Assembly (NCBI RefSeq): GCF_027857615.1
Contig: NZ_JAQIFT010000008.1
Location: forward strand, 1-64,000
Direction: 5' to 3'
DNA length: 64,000 nucleotides
Source of the DNA: Holtiella tumoricola
GTDB taxonomy: Bacteria; Bacillota; Clostridia; Lachnospirales; Cellulosilyticaceae
A program made the translations under genes and the position numbers. Positions 33,183 to 43,483 of this stretch are shown here, piece by piece; the stretch's first letter is position 1, and every line of letters starts with the position of its first letter. Under the pieces are notes generated by a model. That model did no database searches and was not told where the DNA came from. It saw only the letters and a program-made list of their open reading frames with translations.

Positions 33183-35405
33183 TTACATTCTTTCGTGGAA
33201 TGTTCTACTGATAACGTCTAATTGTTGTTCTCTTGTTAATTTGATGAAGTTAACTGCATAACCTGATACACGAATTGTTAATTGTGGGTATTTTTCTGGA
33301 TGATCCATAGCATCTAATAAAAGATCTTTATGAAGAACGTTTACGTTGATGTGTTGTCCTGTTTGGCCAAAGTAACCATCTAAAATACCTACCATGTTGT
33401 GTACACGTTCTTCTGGTGTTTTCCCTAATGTTTGTGGTACTAATGAGAATGTGTATGAAATACCATCTTGTGCATGTTCGAATGGAATTTTTGCTACTGA
33501 ACTACATGCTGCAAGTACACCTTTTGTTTCTCTACCATTCATTGGATTAGCCCCTGGTGAGAATGGTACACCTGCTTTACGTCCATCTGGTGTAGCCCCT
33601 GTTTTCTTACCATATACAACGTTTGATGTAATAGTAAGAACAGATTGTGTGTATGTTGAATTTCTGTATGGTGTATGTCTTCTGATTTTTTCCATGAAAT
33701 CTTTTGTAAGCATTACAGCAATGTCATCTACACGATCATCATTGTTACCGTATGCTGGGTATTCCCCTTCGATTTCAAAGTCAATTGCAATACCTTGTTC
33801 ATTTCTGATTGGTCTAACTTTTGTATGTTTGATAGCTGATAATGAGTCAGCTGCTACTGCAAGACCTGCTATACCACATGCCATAGTACGGAATACTTCT
33901 GTATCATGAAGTGCCATTTCAATTCTTTCATAGCAGTATTTATCATGCATGTAGTGAATGATATTAAGTGCATCTGTGTAAGTTTTTGCAAGCCAATCTG
34001 TAGCAATTTCGAAGTTTTTCATAACTTTATCGTAATCTAAAACTTCATCTGTCATAGGTTCGATACCTGGAATAACAGCAACACCTGCTTTTTCATCTAC
34101 CCCACCGTTAATTGCGTAAAGTACAGCTTTTGCAAGGTTTGCACGTGCACCGAAGAATTGCATTTGTTTACCAATTCTCATTGGAGATACACAACAAGCA
34201 ATACCATAGTCATCACCAAATTGCGGTCTCATTAAATCATCACTTTCATATTGGATAGCTGAAGTATCAATAGATACTTTTGCACAGAAATCTTTGTATC
34301 CTTGAGGGAATTTTTCACTCCAAAGTACAGTTAAGTTTGGTTCTGGAGATGGTCCAATATTGTAAAGTGTGTGTAAGTAACGGAAGCTATTTTTAGTTAC
34401 AAGTGAAGCACTTCCATCTTCTAAGATACCACCAAGTGATTCTGTAACCCATGTTGGATCACCTGAGAATAAATCATTGTATTCTGGTGTTCTAAGGAAT
34501 CTGATGATACGAAGTTTCATAATGAATTGGTCAATAATTTCTTGTGCTTCTTTTTCTGTAATAATACCTTCTTTAATATCTCTTTCTGCATAAATATCAA
34601 GGAATGTACTTGTTCTACCAATTGACATTGCTGCACCATTTTGCTCTTTTGTTGCTGCAAGGTATGCAAGATATAACCATTGTGTTGCTTCTTGGAAGTT
34701 ATTAGCTGGTCTTGATAAATCAAATCCGTACATTTCACCTAGTTGTTTAAGTTCTTTAAAAGCTTTTACTTGTTCTGCTATCTCTTCGCAATCTCTTATT
34801 GTCTCAGCTGTAAAGATTGTAGATTTAGCTTCTTTATCTTTAAGTTTTTCTTCGATTAATCTGTCTACCCCATATAGTGCTACTCTTCTGTAGTCACCAA
34901 TGATACGTCCACGTCCGTATGCATCTGGAAGACCTGTTACGATACCTACTTTTCTAGCTTTACGGATATCTGCATTGTATACATCAAATACACCTTCATT
35001 ATGTGTTTTTCTGTATTTTGTGAAGATCTCTTTCATTTCAGGTTCAATTTCATAGTCATATGAATTTAAAGCAGTCTCAACAGTTCTAATACCACCAAAT
35101 GGTTGTACTGAACGAACAAGTGGCTCTTCTGTTTGTAAACCTACTACTTTTTCTAAATCTTTATTGATGTAACCTGCATTGTGTGAAATGATTGTTGAAA
35201 TTGTTTTTGTATCTACAAAACAACCTCTTTCTCTTTCTTTCACCATAAGCTCACTAAGTTGTTCCCAAAGTTTTGTTGTATTTTCTGTAGGGCCTTCTAA
35301 GAAACTTGCATCCCCTGTGTACTCTGTATAGTTGTTAACGATGAAATCTCTTACATCTACTGATTCATTCCATTTACCTGTCTTAAAGTTTCTCCATTGA
35401 TTCAT
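33183..35405 (-). CDS. pflB: Formate C-acetyltransferase (pyruvate formate-lyase)
   Basis: About 740 residues, the usual PflB length. It cleaves pyruvate with CoA to acetyl-CoA and formate in anaerobic fermentation. Seen: the active-site Cys pair in GIACCVSPM and the C-terminal glycyl-radical motif RVSGYAVNF, the Gly being 25 residues from the end as in the E. coli enzyme. I set the start at 35405 (MNQWRNFKTGKW), where AGGAG precedes; an upstream in-frame start at 35459 has no ribosome site. The activase gene pflA, often next to pflB, is not here. Promoter and a 15-base palindrome lie at 35444-35503. Confidence 0.96.
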   Translation of the reverse strand: MNQWRNFKTGKWNESVDVRDFIVNNYTEYTGDASFLEGPTENTTKLWEQLSELMVKERERGCFVDTKTISTIISHNAGYINKDLEKVVGLQTEEPLVRSVQPFGGIRTVETALNSYDYEIEPEMKEIFTKYRKTHNEGVFDVYNADIRKARKVGIVTGLPDAYGRGRIIGDYRRVALYGVDRLIEEKLKDKEAKSTIFTAETIRDCEEIAEQVKAFKELKQLGEMYGFDLSRPANNFQEATQWLYLAYLAATKEQNGAAMSIGRTSTFLDIYAERDIKEGIITEKEAQEIIDQFIMKLRIIRFLRTPEYNDLFSGDPTWVTESLGGILEDGSASLVTKNSFRYLHTLYNIGPSPEPNLTVLWSEKFPQGYKDFCAKVSIDTSAIQYESDDLMRPQFGDDYGIACCVSPMRIGKQMQFFGARANLAKAVLYAINGGVDEKAGVAVIPGIEPMTDEVLDYDKVMKNFEIATDWLAKTYTDALNIIHYMHDKYCYERIEMALHDTEVFRTMACGIAGLAVAADSLSAIKHTKVRPIRNEQGIAIDFEIEGEYPAYGNNDDRVDDIAVMLTKDFMEKIRRHTPYRNSTYTQSVLTITSNVVYGKKTGATPDGRKAGVPFSPGANPMNGRETKGVLAACSSVAKIPFEHAQDGISYTFSLVPQTLGKTPEERVHNMVGILDGYFGQTGQHINVNVLHKDLLLDAMDHPEKYPQLTIRVSGYAVNFIKLTREQQLDVISRTFHERM

Positions 35406-35443
35406 AATTTGCAGCTCCTGTCTATGTAAAGTAATTTGCACTT

Positions 35444-35503
35444 TGTATACTGTATACACGCTTTCGATGAATTAAATATAACACACTTTATAAACTTAAT
35501 CAA
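35444..35503 (-). promoter_or_regulatory. pflB promoter with operator palindrome
   Basis: Minus-strand -35 TTGATT (35498-35503), 17-base spacer, -10 TATATT (35475-35480). A perfect 7-1-7 palindrome TGTATAC-N-GTATACA (35444-35458) sits about 10-25 bases after the start point, ideal for a repressor. It does not look like a Rex site (TTGTTAA-type), so the regulator is unknown. Confidence 0.6.
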
Positions 35504-35630
35504 TAATAATTATTAAATAATTTATATTTTGTTCTATTATTTTTTATCATATAATATAAAACATGATTTATTCTTAGTAATCAGCTGAAATACCTTATAA
35601 TGAAACACTCCTCTAAACACACATAATAAA

Positions 35631-35660
35631 AGGCTATGTAACTTTCTCGTTACATAGCCT
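35631..35660 (-). terminator. Terminator of the GH2 gene
   Basis: AGGCTATGTAAC / GTTACATAGCCT, 12-bp perfect stem, 6-base loop, followed by a T-rich run on the minus strand; ten bases after the GH2 stop codon. Confidence 0.88.
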
Positions 35661-35669
35661 CACTTATTT

Positions 35670-38600
35670 CTATTGATAATGAACTTGATATGTTCTTGTC
35701 TTTGTTACATCACCATTTTCAGGTATGATTTCTATAGTAGTAATACCATCTTTATCTAATGCTGGTACGATTGTCACATTAGCATGTTTTGTTGCTTCAA
35801 CATATACCTTAGGCATATTGCCGTCTTGTATTTTATAAGTACTGTTTAAAGACTCATCAAATGTATCTATAATGTTATGATCATCTAATTCAATCTTTGC
35901 CACTTCATAGCTATCATAAGCGATCGCTTCTTTACCATACACTTCTAACTCTGTAATGGCAATCCCTTTCATACCTGCTTTTTTCTTCATATTTAAACGA
36001 ATTGCATAAGTGCTAACTGTATCAAAGCTAAAGCTATTCATTTCTCCTGCACCTACATGTTCTGTATTAGGAGCTACATGCTCTACAGCTCTCCAGTTAT
36101 TAGAATCTGCTAAGTCTCCTTCTACAACATGACCAAATTTGCTAGGGATACCTGGTTCTTCATTTGGCACATAATATTCAATAGTAAAGCTTTCTGGTGA
36201 GCTTACACCATGGTCTTCAAAGAATCCTACTTTTATGGTATCAATATAGCGTTTTGTAATATTACCACCTTCTGCAAAGAGAATACCTACCCAGTCCTCA
36301 TCTCTACCTTCTACTTGCCAGTTACTCCATCTATTATGACTCTCCACGTCAAAAGCAATAACTGTATCATTGACTGTTGCAATGTTATCTCTTGACCCTT
36401 CTGCATCATTTGTGAAGGATGCAAGCGCTGCTGGGAATTCAGAGCCAGTCCATTGTTTTGCATAGTTCATACTTGTTTTAACCGATGATTTATCATCTGT
36501 AATTCTTATACTTGCCTCTACTGTTTGAGAACTTCCTTCTATTATTCCTACAACTGTTGCTTCTCCTACTTTGGTATAATCTACACCACTTTGATCCCAT
36601 TTAACTTGTTTTTCTTCTTTTGCACCATCACTATAATAAACATTTACCTTTTCTGGAAGTGTTGCTGGAATATACGTAACTGTAGCTACTGATACAGCCT
36701 GTACCCCAATGATTCCTCTAATTGTCACTACTGCACAAGCTTTAAGATTTTGTCCCTCTACTGTTCCTAGTACTTCAAATTGGTTATAGTACATGCATTG
36801 TTCTTTTTCAATTGGCGCCCATTCAACTTGGATTGAATCTGGTGCTCCTACATTAAACTTTGCTCTAATTGTTTTTGGTAGTATTGGAACTTCTCCTACT
36901 TGCGCTGTTACTCGAACTGGAGCAAAGGCAGTAACCTGTTTTTCTATACCTTCTTGTTTAATCTCTTGTTCTTGTAGATCATAACCTAAGCCTTTTGGCA
37001 TTTCACACGCCATAGTCATCACACTCACTTCATCAGTTACAAGACCTTCTGATAATGCTTTTAAGGTAAAGTTACCAGCTTGAGTAGTAGATTGTACGAT
37101 AACAAGTGCCTTTCCATTAAAGGCTTTACGTTTCCATGTTCCATCTACTTGTTCTTGATAACGTTCATGGCTAATTGGATTACCATTATCTACACCTACA
37201 ATTCTACCTTCACCACTAAGCTCAAAGATTACTTCATTGTCTGCTGTTGGTACGAAATTCCCTTTAGCATCTACTACATCTACTGTAATATAGCAAAGGT
37301 CTTCTCCATTTGCTTTGATGTTTGTTCTATCTGTATGTAATTGAATACCATATGCTTTATCTGCTGTTACAATGGTTTGCTCTGCTACTACTTCACCTTG
37401 ATTATTTTTTGCAAGCGCTTGAATAGTTGTACCTGGTACATAAGTATAATCAAGTCTCCATTCTAGGTAAAGCTTGTCACTTGTTTCTGAGAGCTGTTGA
37501 TATTTAAACCCATAGTCTGTTTCCATCTGAGCAAATGATTGAGTACCTTGGCTTACACCATTAATTACAAGCTCAATATGTGGCGCATTTGAATATACTC
37601 TTAAAGGAATTTTACCATCTGCTCCTGTTACGTTATTTCTTAAGGTTTCATCTTCAAAGTTCCAATGAGGAAGAATGTGTACCATCGGGCTTACCTCTAA
37701 GTTTTTCCATACACTTTGGTAAAGGTAATAATCATCTTTTGGGAAACCTGCAGTATCTACTATTCCAAAATATGAGCTCTTTGGTGATAAGCTATGTCCA
37801 GGCCCACCTGTATTATGCCATGGTGTAGGTTCACCAATGTAGTCAAAACCTGTCCATATAAACTGACCTGCTACAAACTTACGATCTCTATCTTGAATCC
37901 ATGCACGGCTTGCAGTTGCTCCCCACGCTACATGGTCATTATCATAAGAGGATTGTTGGTAATCTGCATGTTCTCCTGAATCATGGCTTCCTATTGTATC
38001 AGGATGACTATAAACTCCTCTTGATTTAGTTGCTGATGAAGTTTCAGAACCATAGATTGCCCAGTCTGGATGTTTTGCATGAATTGTATCATAGTTGCCT
38101 TCTGCGTAATTAAAGCCTACAGTATCTTGTACCTCAGCTATATCCTCATGACCACCTTCTCCTGTGCCAAATCTAAATTTATCAGCACCTTGTGTAATGC
38201 CTCTAGTTGGGTCTACTTCTGCTACCCATTTCTTCATGTTTTTGATTGTTTCAAGGGAACGTTCATCTCCTGAAGCTTCGCTTACTTCATTTCCTACAGA
38301 CCATTTAATAATACATGGGAAGTTACGTCCTCTCTTTACCATACGTTTGAGGTCAAACTCTGCCCAAGTTACTGTATTTCCCCCTTCTGGATGACTACTA
38401 GAGCCTTGGCTAAAGAAGCGTCCAAGGTCATATTGTTTCTTGCCCCAATACCATGTATCAAAAGCTTCATCAATAACCATAAGTCCCTTCTCATCACATA
38501 TTCTAAGAAGTTCATCTGCTGCAGGGTTATGGGTTACACGTATTGCATTAGCTCCCATCTCTTGCATAATTTCCATCTGACGTTCTATTGCACGTGTATT

Positions 38601-39584
38601 GGCAACAGCTCCAAGTGCTCCTTGGTCATGATGCATACATACCCCTTTGAGCTTCATCCATTCTCCATTCAAGAAGAAACCTTCATTGGCATCAAATTTC
38701 ACCCATCTATACCCACATCTTGACTCTACAGTATCTACAACTTGTTCGTCTACAATCACTTCTACACGCATTTTATAAAGATTAGGTGTATTAACAGACC
38801 AGAGTTTTGGATTTATAACAGCCATATCCTGTTCAAAATAGCACACTTCTCCTGGTTGAATGTCTTTGCTTGCACACTCTTGTGATTTTGAAACTTCTTC
38901 GTTTGCATAGTCTAAAAGTGTAGCACGTACTTTTACGTTTCGCACTTGAGTTGATGCATTTTTAACTTCTGTTTGAATATGTGTTGTTACTGATCCTGAT
39001 TGGTACTCCTCTTCAATATGTGGTGTTGTAATAAATGTACCATATTCAACAATATGTACTGGTTCTGTAATAATAAGTTCTACTTGACGGTAAATCCCAC
39101 TTCCTGAATACCATCTACTACTTGGTTGTTCATTTACGACCTTTACAGCAATAATATTTTCAGTCATTCCATCTGCTGAAACATATTCTGTTATATCATA
39201 TGTAAAAGGCATATAACCATTTGGATATTTTCCTACTTGCTTTCCATTCACATAAACAGTGCTATCCATATAAACACCACCGAAGCGAATAAACACTCTT
39301 TTATTCTCTAATTCTTCTGGTAATACTAAAGCTTTTCTATACCAGCCAATACCACCATCTAGATACCCTGCTTCTGAACCTACTAAAGAATGCTCTATAT
39401 TAAAGTCAAATTCAATACTCCAATCATGAGGTAAATCTAACTTTCTCCATGTCTCATCATTATAGTTTACTTGATAAGCATCGCTTATATCTTCTCTTGG
39501 ATGGTTACAGTCACCAGCCCAGCAAAACTTCCAGTCTTTATTTATTTTGATTACACGGTCTATTGTTGTATTCTTCGTTGTCAT
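35670..39584 (-). CDS. Large GH2 family glycosidase, probable beta-galactosidase
   Basis: A 1304-residue GH2 enzyme. It shows the N-terminal sugar-binding jelly roll (LPHDWSIEFDFN, GWYRKALVLP, MDSTVYVNGKQVGKYPNGYMPF) and the barrel domain with HHDQGALG. The acid/base Glu is in IIKWSVGNEVSE (~432) and a probable nucleophile Glu in AIYGSETSSA (~513). Ig-like domains follow (~690-870, invasin-like), then a Big_4-type repeat region (VNVYYSDGAKEEKQVKWD) and a C-terminal discoidin/CBM-like domain (ESHNRWSNWQVEG...ITELEVYGK). It has no signal peptide despite these cell-surface-style modules. Linkage specificity is inferred; beta-galactosidase is the commonest activity for this layout. Single-gene unit. 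Confidence 0.88.
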   Translation of the reverse strand: MTTKNTTIDRVIKINKDWKFCWAGDCNHPREDISDAYQVNYNDETWRKLDLPHDWSIEFDFNIEHSLVGSEAGYLDGGIGWYRKALVLPEELENKRVFIRFGGVYMDSTVYVNGKQVGKYPNGYMPFTYDITEYVSADGMTENIIAVKVVNEQPSSRWYSGSGIYRQVELIITEPVHIVEYGTFITTPHIEEEYQSGSVTTHIQTEVKNASTQVRNVKVRATLLDYANEEVSKSQECASKDIQPGEVCYFEQDMAVINPKLWSVNTPNLYKMRVEVIVDEQVVDTVESRCGYRWVKFDANEGFFLNGEWMKLKGVCMHHDQGALGAVANTRAIERQMEIMQEMGANAIRVTHNPAADELLRICDEKGLMVIDEAFDTWYWGKKQYDLGRFFSQGSSSHPEGGNTVTWAEFDLKRMVKRGRNFPCIIKWSVGNEVSEASGDERSLETIKNMKKWVAEVDPTRGITQGADKFRFGTGEGGHEDIAEVQDTVGFNYAEGNYDTIHAKHPDWAIYGSETSSATKSRGVYSHPDTIGSHDSGEHADYQQSSYDNDHVAWGATASRAWIQDRDRKFVAGQFIWTGFDYIGEPTPWHNTGGPGHSLSPKSSYFGIVDTAGFPKDDYYLYQSVWKNLEVSPMVHILPHWNFEDETLRNNVTGADGKIPLRVYSNAPHIELVINGVSQGTQSFAQMETDYGFKYQQLSETSDKLYLEWRLDYTYVPGTTIQALAKNNQGEVVAEQTIVTADKAYGIQLHTDRTNIKANGEDLCYITVDVVDAKGNFVPTADNEVIFELSGEGRIVGVDNGNPISHERYQEQVDGTWKRKAFNGKALVIVQSTTQAGNFTLKALSEGLVTDEVSVMTMACEMPKGLGYDLQEQEIKQEGIEKQVTAFAPVRVTAQVGEVPILPKTIRAKFNVGAPDSIQVEWAPIEKEQCMYYNQFEVLGTVEGQNLKACAVVTIRGIIGVQAVSVATVTYIPATLPEKVNVYYSDGAKEEKQVKWDQSGVDYTKVGEATVVGIIEGSSQTVEASIRITDDKSSVKTSMNYAKQWTGSEFPAALASFTNDAEGSRDNIATVNDTVIAFDVESHNRWSNWQVEGRDEDWVGILFAEGGNITKRYIDTIKVGFFEDHGVSSPESFTIEYYVPNEEPGIPSKFGHVVEGDLADSNNWRAVEHVAPNTEHVGAGEMNSFSFDTVSTYAIRLNMKKKAGMKGIAITELEVYGKEAIAYDSYEVAKIELDDHNIIDTFDESLNSTYKIQDGNMPKVYVEATKHANVTIVPALDKDGITTIEIIPENGDVTKTRTYQVHYQ

Positions 39585-39701
39585 TTAATAATCTCCATTC
39601 CCTAAAATATTTACTTAATACCTTTCTTAAATTTTACTACTTTTTTACTATTTTTTAAACTAGTATTCTAAAACTTATTAAAATATTTTTTAGTAAATTA
39701 A

Positions 39702-39735
39702 AAAGTGGTCTCTAACTCATCGTTAAGACCACTTC
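39702..39735 (-). terminator. Terminator of the M24 aminopeptidase gene
   Basis: AAGTGGTCT/AGACCACTT and TAAC/GTTA form a stem with a 5-base loop, followed on the minus strand by TTTTT. It lies 20 bases after the stop codon. Confidence 0.85.
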
Positions 39736-39754
39736 TAATATTTTGTATTTTTGT

Positions 39755-41581
39755 CTAAATAGCTCTTGTATAAATTTTAAGCCATTCTTTTTCTGGCTCT
39801 GATAAGAAAGGTGAAACCTTATCATATACCTCTTTGTGATAAGCATTTAAGGCTTCTTTTTCATGTTTATTCATCAAGTTTGGATCAATCGCGTCTAAAT
39901 CAATCGGCGCAAAAGTCACTACTTCAAACTCTAAAAATTGTCCATACTCGTTTTGTTCAGCTTTTCTTACCACTAACTCATTTTCAATACGAATACCATG
40001 TGATCCTTCTATATAGATACCTGGTTCATTGGTTGTCACCATACCCTCTTCTAACTCGCAGCTATCATTACGTTCTGGTACTATTTTCCACCTAAATCCA
40101 TTTGGTGCTTCATGTACATTGAGTAAGAAGCCTACACCATGGCCTGTACCACATTTATAATCTAGCCCTAAATCCCATATAGGTCCTCTAGCTAATAGAT
40201 CTAGATTATATCCTCTTACACCTTGTAAAAATTTTGCACGGGATAAGTTCAGCATCCCCCTCACAACTGCTGTAAAATGCTCTTGTAACTCTTCACTTAT
40301 AGCTCCTAATGCCATTGTTCTTGTAATGTCTGTTGTACCTTCATAGTATTGACCACCTGAATCTACGAGGAATAATCCTTCTTCCATTAGAGGATAAGCA
40401 CTTTCTTTGGTTGCACTATAATGCATCATCGCTCCGTGCTCTTTGTAAGCCGCTATTGTTCCAAAGCTCGGTTCAATAAAGCCTTCTTGTTCTCTTCTAA
40501 ATGCTTCTAACTTTTCACTTGCACTAAGTTCTGTTATTTCTACCTTACCTACATTGGTTTTAAGCCAATACATAAACTTTGTAAAAGCTACTCCATCTTT
40601 GATATGGCTTTTACGAATACTTTGTAATTCCACTTCATTCTTCTTCGCTTTTGCAAACATGGTTGGATTAGGTGCATCTATTTTTTGAGCTTCGCTTGGG
40701 ATATTGTAATAAATTGCATAGTTTACTTTATTACTATCTAAAAGAATATGCTCATCTGTAGCCAATCCTTTAACATATTCATAAATTGCTTCATACCCAT
40801 GTAGCTTAATATTCGTAGCCTTAAAAATTGCTTCTATATCTGCATTAAGTTTTTCCTGATTTAAGAATAGATGAACCTCTTCAAGTGTAATTACTGCATA
40901 TGCAAGTACAACAGGATTAAACTTTATATCTCCCCCTCTTAAGTTGAAAAGCCATGCAATATCATCTAGTGTTGTAATAATGTGAGTCGTTACATTTTTT
41001 TCTTTCATTACTTCTCTTAGTTCACTAAGCTTCTCTTCAACACTTTTACCACAGTATTTAGTATCTAATAAGAACGCTGGTGCATTTGATAAAGTAGGTC
41101 GCATCTCCCATACTTCATCTACTAAGTCATAGCTATAAACCACCTTGACATGCTTAGCTGCTAATTTTTCATTAAGCTTCATACCTTGTTGTGCGCTCAC
41201 TACACGTCCATCAAATCCTAATGTTCCCTCTACCGGCATAGCATCAACAATATATTCTTCTACTGTAGGTACACCTGGTTCTCCTGATTTAAAAAGTTTA
41301 ATTCCTGTATCTTCTAACTGTTTTGCAGCTTGAATAAAGTATCTTCCATCTGTCCATAATCCTGCTTCATCCATTGTTACAACTACTGTTCCTGCAGAAC
41401 CTGTAAAGCCTGATATAAATTCTCTTACTTTAAAGTAATCTCCAACATACTCACTTTCGTGAAAGTCTGAAGATGGAATCATATAAACATCAATTTGATG
41501 CTTTTTCATATTTTCTCTAAGTGCTTGTATTCTTTCTCTAACAGTCATCTCTACTTTTCCACTCCTTGTTATTTTACTCAT
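39755..41581 (-). CDS. Xaa-Pro aminopeptidase, M24B family
   Basis: A ~600-residue three-domain aminopeptidase P-type enzyme, which removes an N-terminal residue before proline. Two creatinase-like N-terminal domains (IPSSDFHESEYVGDYFKVREFISGFTGSAGT; TDGRYFIQAAKQLE) precede the pita-bread catalytic domain. Metal ligands are seen in LVDSGGQYYEGTTDITR (two Asp), GTGHGVGFLLNVHE (His) and TTNEPGIYIEG and IRIENEL (two Glu). Cytoplasmic. Start ambiguous: the ATG at 41581 has no ribosome site, while an ATG at 41548 has AAGGAG 13 bases upstream, rather far. The long form resembles eukaryotic and Bacteroides-type enzymes. Confidence 0.92.
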   Translation of the reverse strand: MSKITRSGKVEMTVRERIQALRENMKKHQIDVYMIPSSDFHESEYVGDYFKVREFISGFTGSAGTVVVTMDEAGLWTDGRYFIQAAKQLEDTGIKLFKSGEPGVPTVEEYIVDAMPVEGTLGFDGRVVSAQQGMKLNEKLAAKHVKVVYSYDLVDEVWEMRPTLSNAPAFLLDTKYCGKSVEEKLSELREVMKEKNVTTHIITTLDDIAWLFNLRGGDIKFNPVVLAYAVITLEEVHLFLNQEKLNADIEAIFKATNIKLHGYEAIYEYVKGLATDEHILLDSNKVNYAIYYNIPSEAQKIDAPNPTMFAKAKKNEVELQSIRKSHIKDGVAFTKFMYWLKTNVGKVEITELSASEKLEAFRREQEGFIEPSFGTIAAYKEHGAMMHYSATKESAYPLMEEGLFLVDSGGQYYEGTTDITRTMALGAISEELQEHFTAVVRGMLNLSRAKFLQGVRGYNLDLLARGPIWDLGLDYKCGTGHGVGFLLNVHEAPNGFRWKIVPERNDSCELEEGMVTTNEPGIYIEGSHGIRIENELVVRKAEQNEYGQFLEFEVVTFAPIDLDAIDPNLMNKHEKEALNAYHKEVYDKVSPFLSEPEKEWLKIYTRAI

Positions 41582-41751
41582 GCTTATTTGAGTACTAAAA
41601 ATATTATTTTTATGGTTCTACCTTAATATAGCCCATCTTTATTTCATATATATTTTTCTAAACGTATTATACAGCATACAAAAATATCATTCTATAAACT
41701 CTACTAAATAATTTTCTTAGATTTTGAAAATTAAGCTTATCTAAAATCTCC

Positions 41752-41785
41752 AAAAGGCATATATCTTCTTAGATATATGCCTTTT
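41752..41785 (-). terminator. Terminator of the CydDC-like operon
   Basis: AAAAGGCATATATC / GATATATGCCTTTT perfect 14-bp stem with a 6-base loop, 25 bases after the stop codon of the last ABC gene. Confidence 0.9.
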
Positions 41786-41809
41786 ACTACTTTATAAATA
41801 AATATTATT

Positions 41810-43483
41810 TTAAACGGTTTGAATTAACTTTTTATTTTCTAACTTATAAACCTTATCACAAATGGCTGTTGTAGATTTTCTATGAGAAATTAAGACAATT
41901 GTCTGTTCTTTACTATTTTCTTTGATTGCTTTTAAAATTTCTGATTCATTAAGTGTATCTAGATTACTTGTTGGCTCATCTAGAATAAGAACATCACTTT
42001 GTCTTAAAAAGGCTCTAGCAAGTCCTATACGTTGCTTCTCTCCAGAAGAAACCGAACTTCCGAGTTCCCCTACCCTACTCTCATACTGATGAGGTAAACT
42101 CATAATAAAATCATGTATAGAAGCTTTCTTCGCAGCTACAATCACTTCCTCTTTTGAAGCTTTTGGATTACCTAAACGAATATTATCTAATATACTTTCG
42201 TTAAATAAGAAGGTCTCTTGACTTACTAAAGTCTGTGAATCTCTTAAAGAACTTGTCGCAACCTCTTTAATATTTTTCCCATCAATAGTAAGTGTACCAC
42301 CTTTTACATCCCAAAATCTCATTAGAAGTTTAACAAAAGTACTTTTTCCGATACCACTCTCACCAATAAGTGCAAGTTTATCACCTTTGTTAATAGTAAT
42401 AGATGCTTCTTCTAGAATCGTTTCTGTACGATTGTTATAACCAAAATCAACCTCTTTATAATCAATACTTTCATTTGTTAAGGAAGTCTTACCTGCAACT
42501 TCTTCTACTTGTGGCACCTCATCTAATAAATCAAATAGTCTTTCGGCACAAGCAAAAGTCTGTAAGAGATTATTAGATAAATTGCTTAATGCAACAACTG
42601 GTCCAAAGGAAGACGCAATAATAACAATGGCTAAAAGATACTCACTAAAGTTGATTGCATCTGATTGAAGAACGAATGCCCCCATAACAACACAACTTAA
42701 TACAGCTAACATAATCATTAAGTCTGCCAGCGCTCTAACTAAACCTTCATGAGCTTTAAGTCTTTCTTGGCTCTTATTAAGTTGTTTAGAACTATCATGA
42801 ACTGCTTGTAATCTACTAGAACCATTCTTATAAATAAGAATTTCTTTTAATCCACGTAATGAATCAAGTATAAACTGATTGGTTACAGCAAATGTTTTGC
42901 GATAAGTTACGCCTGCCTCTTTTGCAAATGCAGAAGAAAAATAAGGAATTGCTAACCCTACTATAAGGAAGAATCCACCACCCAATAACCCAAAGTATGG
43001 ATGAATACTGTATAAAAAAGCTGTAATAATCGTATTCGTAATAATAGCAATACTAATAGGTGCAATGGTATGAGCATAAAAAACTTCTAGTAATTCAATA
43101 TCAGAAGTTACCATTGCAATAAGATCACCTTTATCTTTACCTTCTAATTTAGCTGGTGCTAATTTACGAAGACACATAAAAATCTTATCTCTTAAAATAG
43201 CTAAAATCTTAAAAGCTATGTAATGTCCTGATAACTGTTCACCATAGCGTAGGAGTCCTCTAATTACTGCACAAATTCCCATTACCCATAAGCAACCTGT
43301 AAAACTTATAAATGTTATTTCACCTATTAAAGTACCAATAGCAACTGCACTAAAACTTGTAATGGTAATAGCTGCTAAAAAGCCTAATACACCTAGTGTA
43401 ATAGTAATCATCATAACAGGTGCTAAAGGTTTAAGCTCCACAAGAAGCCTTTTCATAATTGAAAAACCTGATTGACGTTTCAT
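41810..43483 (-). CDS. Exporter-fold ABC subunit, CydC-like
   Basis: A 557-residue fused permease-ATPase most like CydC-type subunits: six-helix membrane domain (~20-310) with RYGEQLSGHYIAFKILAILRDKIF and LAPAKLEGKDKGDLIAMVTSDIE, then an ATPase with Walker A GESGIGKST, signature VSSGEKQRIGLARAF (VSSG in place of LSGG) and VLILDEPTSNLD. It starts directly after the stop codon of the CydD-like gene, with its GGGAGG inside that gene. Although it resembles the glutathione/cysteine exporter of cytochrome bd assembly, no cydAB genes are present and the operon has Fur-like sites, so metal or siderophore transport is an alternative. Confidence 0.85.
   Translation of the reverse strand: MKRQSGFSIMKRLLVELKPLAPVMMITITLGVLGFLAAITITSFSAVAIGTLIGEITFISFTGCLWVMGICAVIRGLLRYGEQLSGHYIAFKILAILRDKIFMCLRKLAPAKLEGKDKGDLIAMVTSDIELLEVFYAHTIAPISIAIITNTIITAFLYSIHPYFGLLGGGFFLIVGLAIPYFSSAFAKEAGVTYRKTFAVTNQFILDSLRGLKEILIYKNGSSRLQAVHDSSKQLNKSQERLKAHEGLVRALADLMIMLAVLSCVVMGAFVLQSDAINFSEYLLAIVIIASSFGPVVALSNLSNNLLQTFACAERLFDLLDEVPQVEEVAGKTSLTNESIDYKEVDFGYNNRTETILEEASITINKGDKLALIGESGIGKSTFVKLLMRFWDVKGGTLTIDGKNIKEVATSSLRDSQTLVSQETFLFNESILDNIRLGNPKASKEEVIVAAKKASIHDFIMSLPHQYESRVGELGSSVSSGEKQRIGLARAFLRQSDVLILDEPTSNLDTLNESEILKAIKENSKEQTIVLISHRKSTTAICDKVYKLENKKLIQTV

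Noticed and set aside
33394..33909. 171-residue plus-strand ORF
   Set aside because: Lies wholly antisense to pflB, whose motifs are intact.
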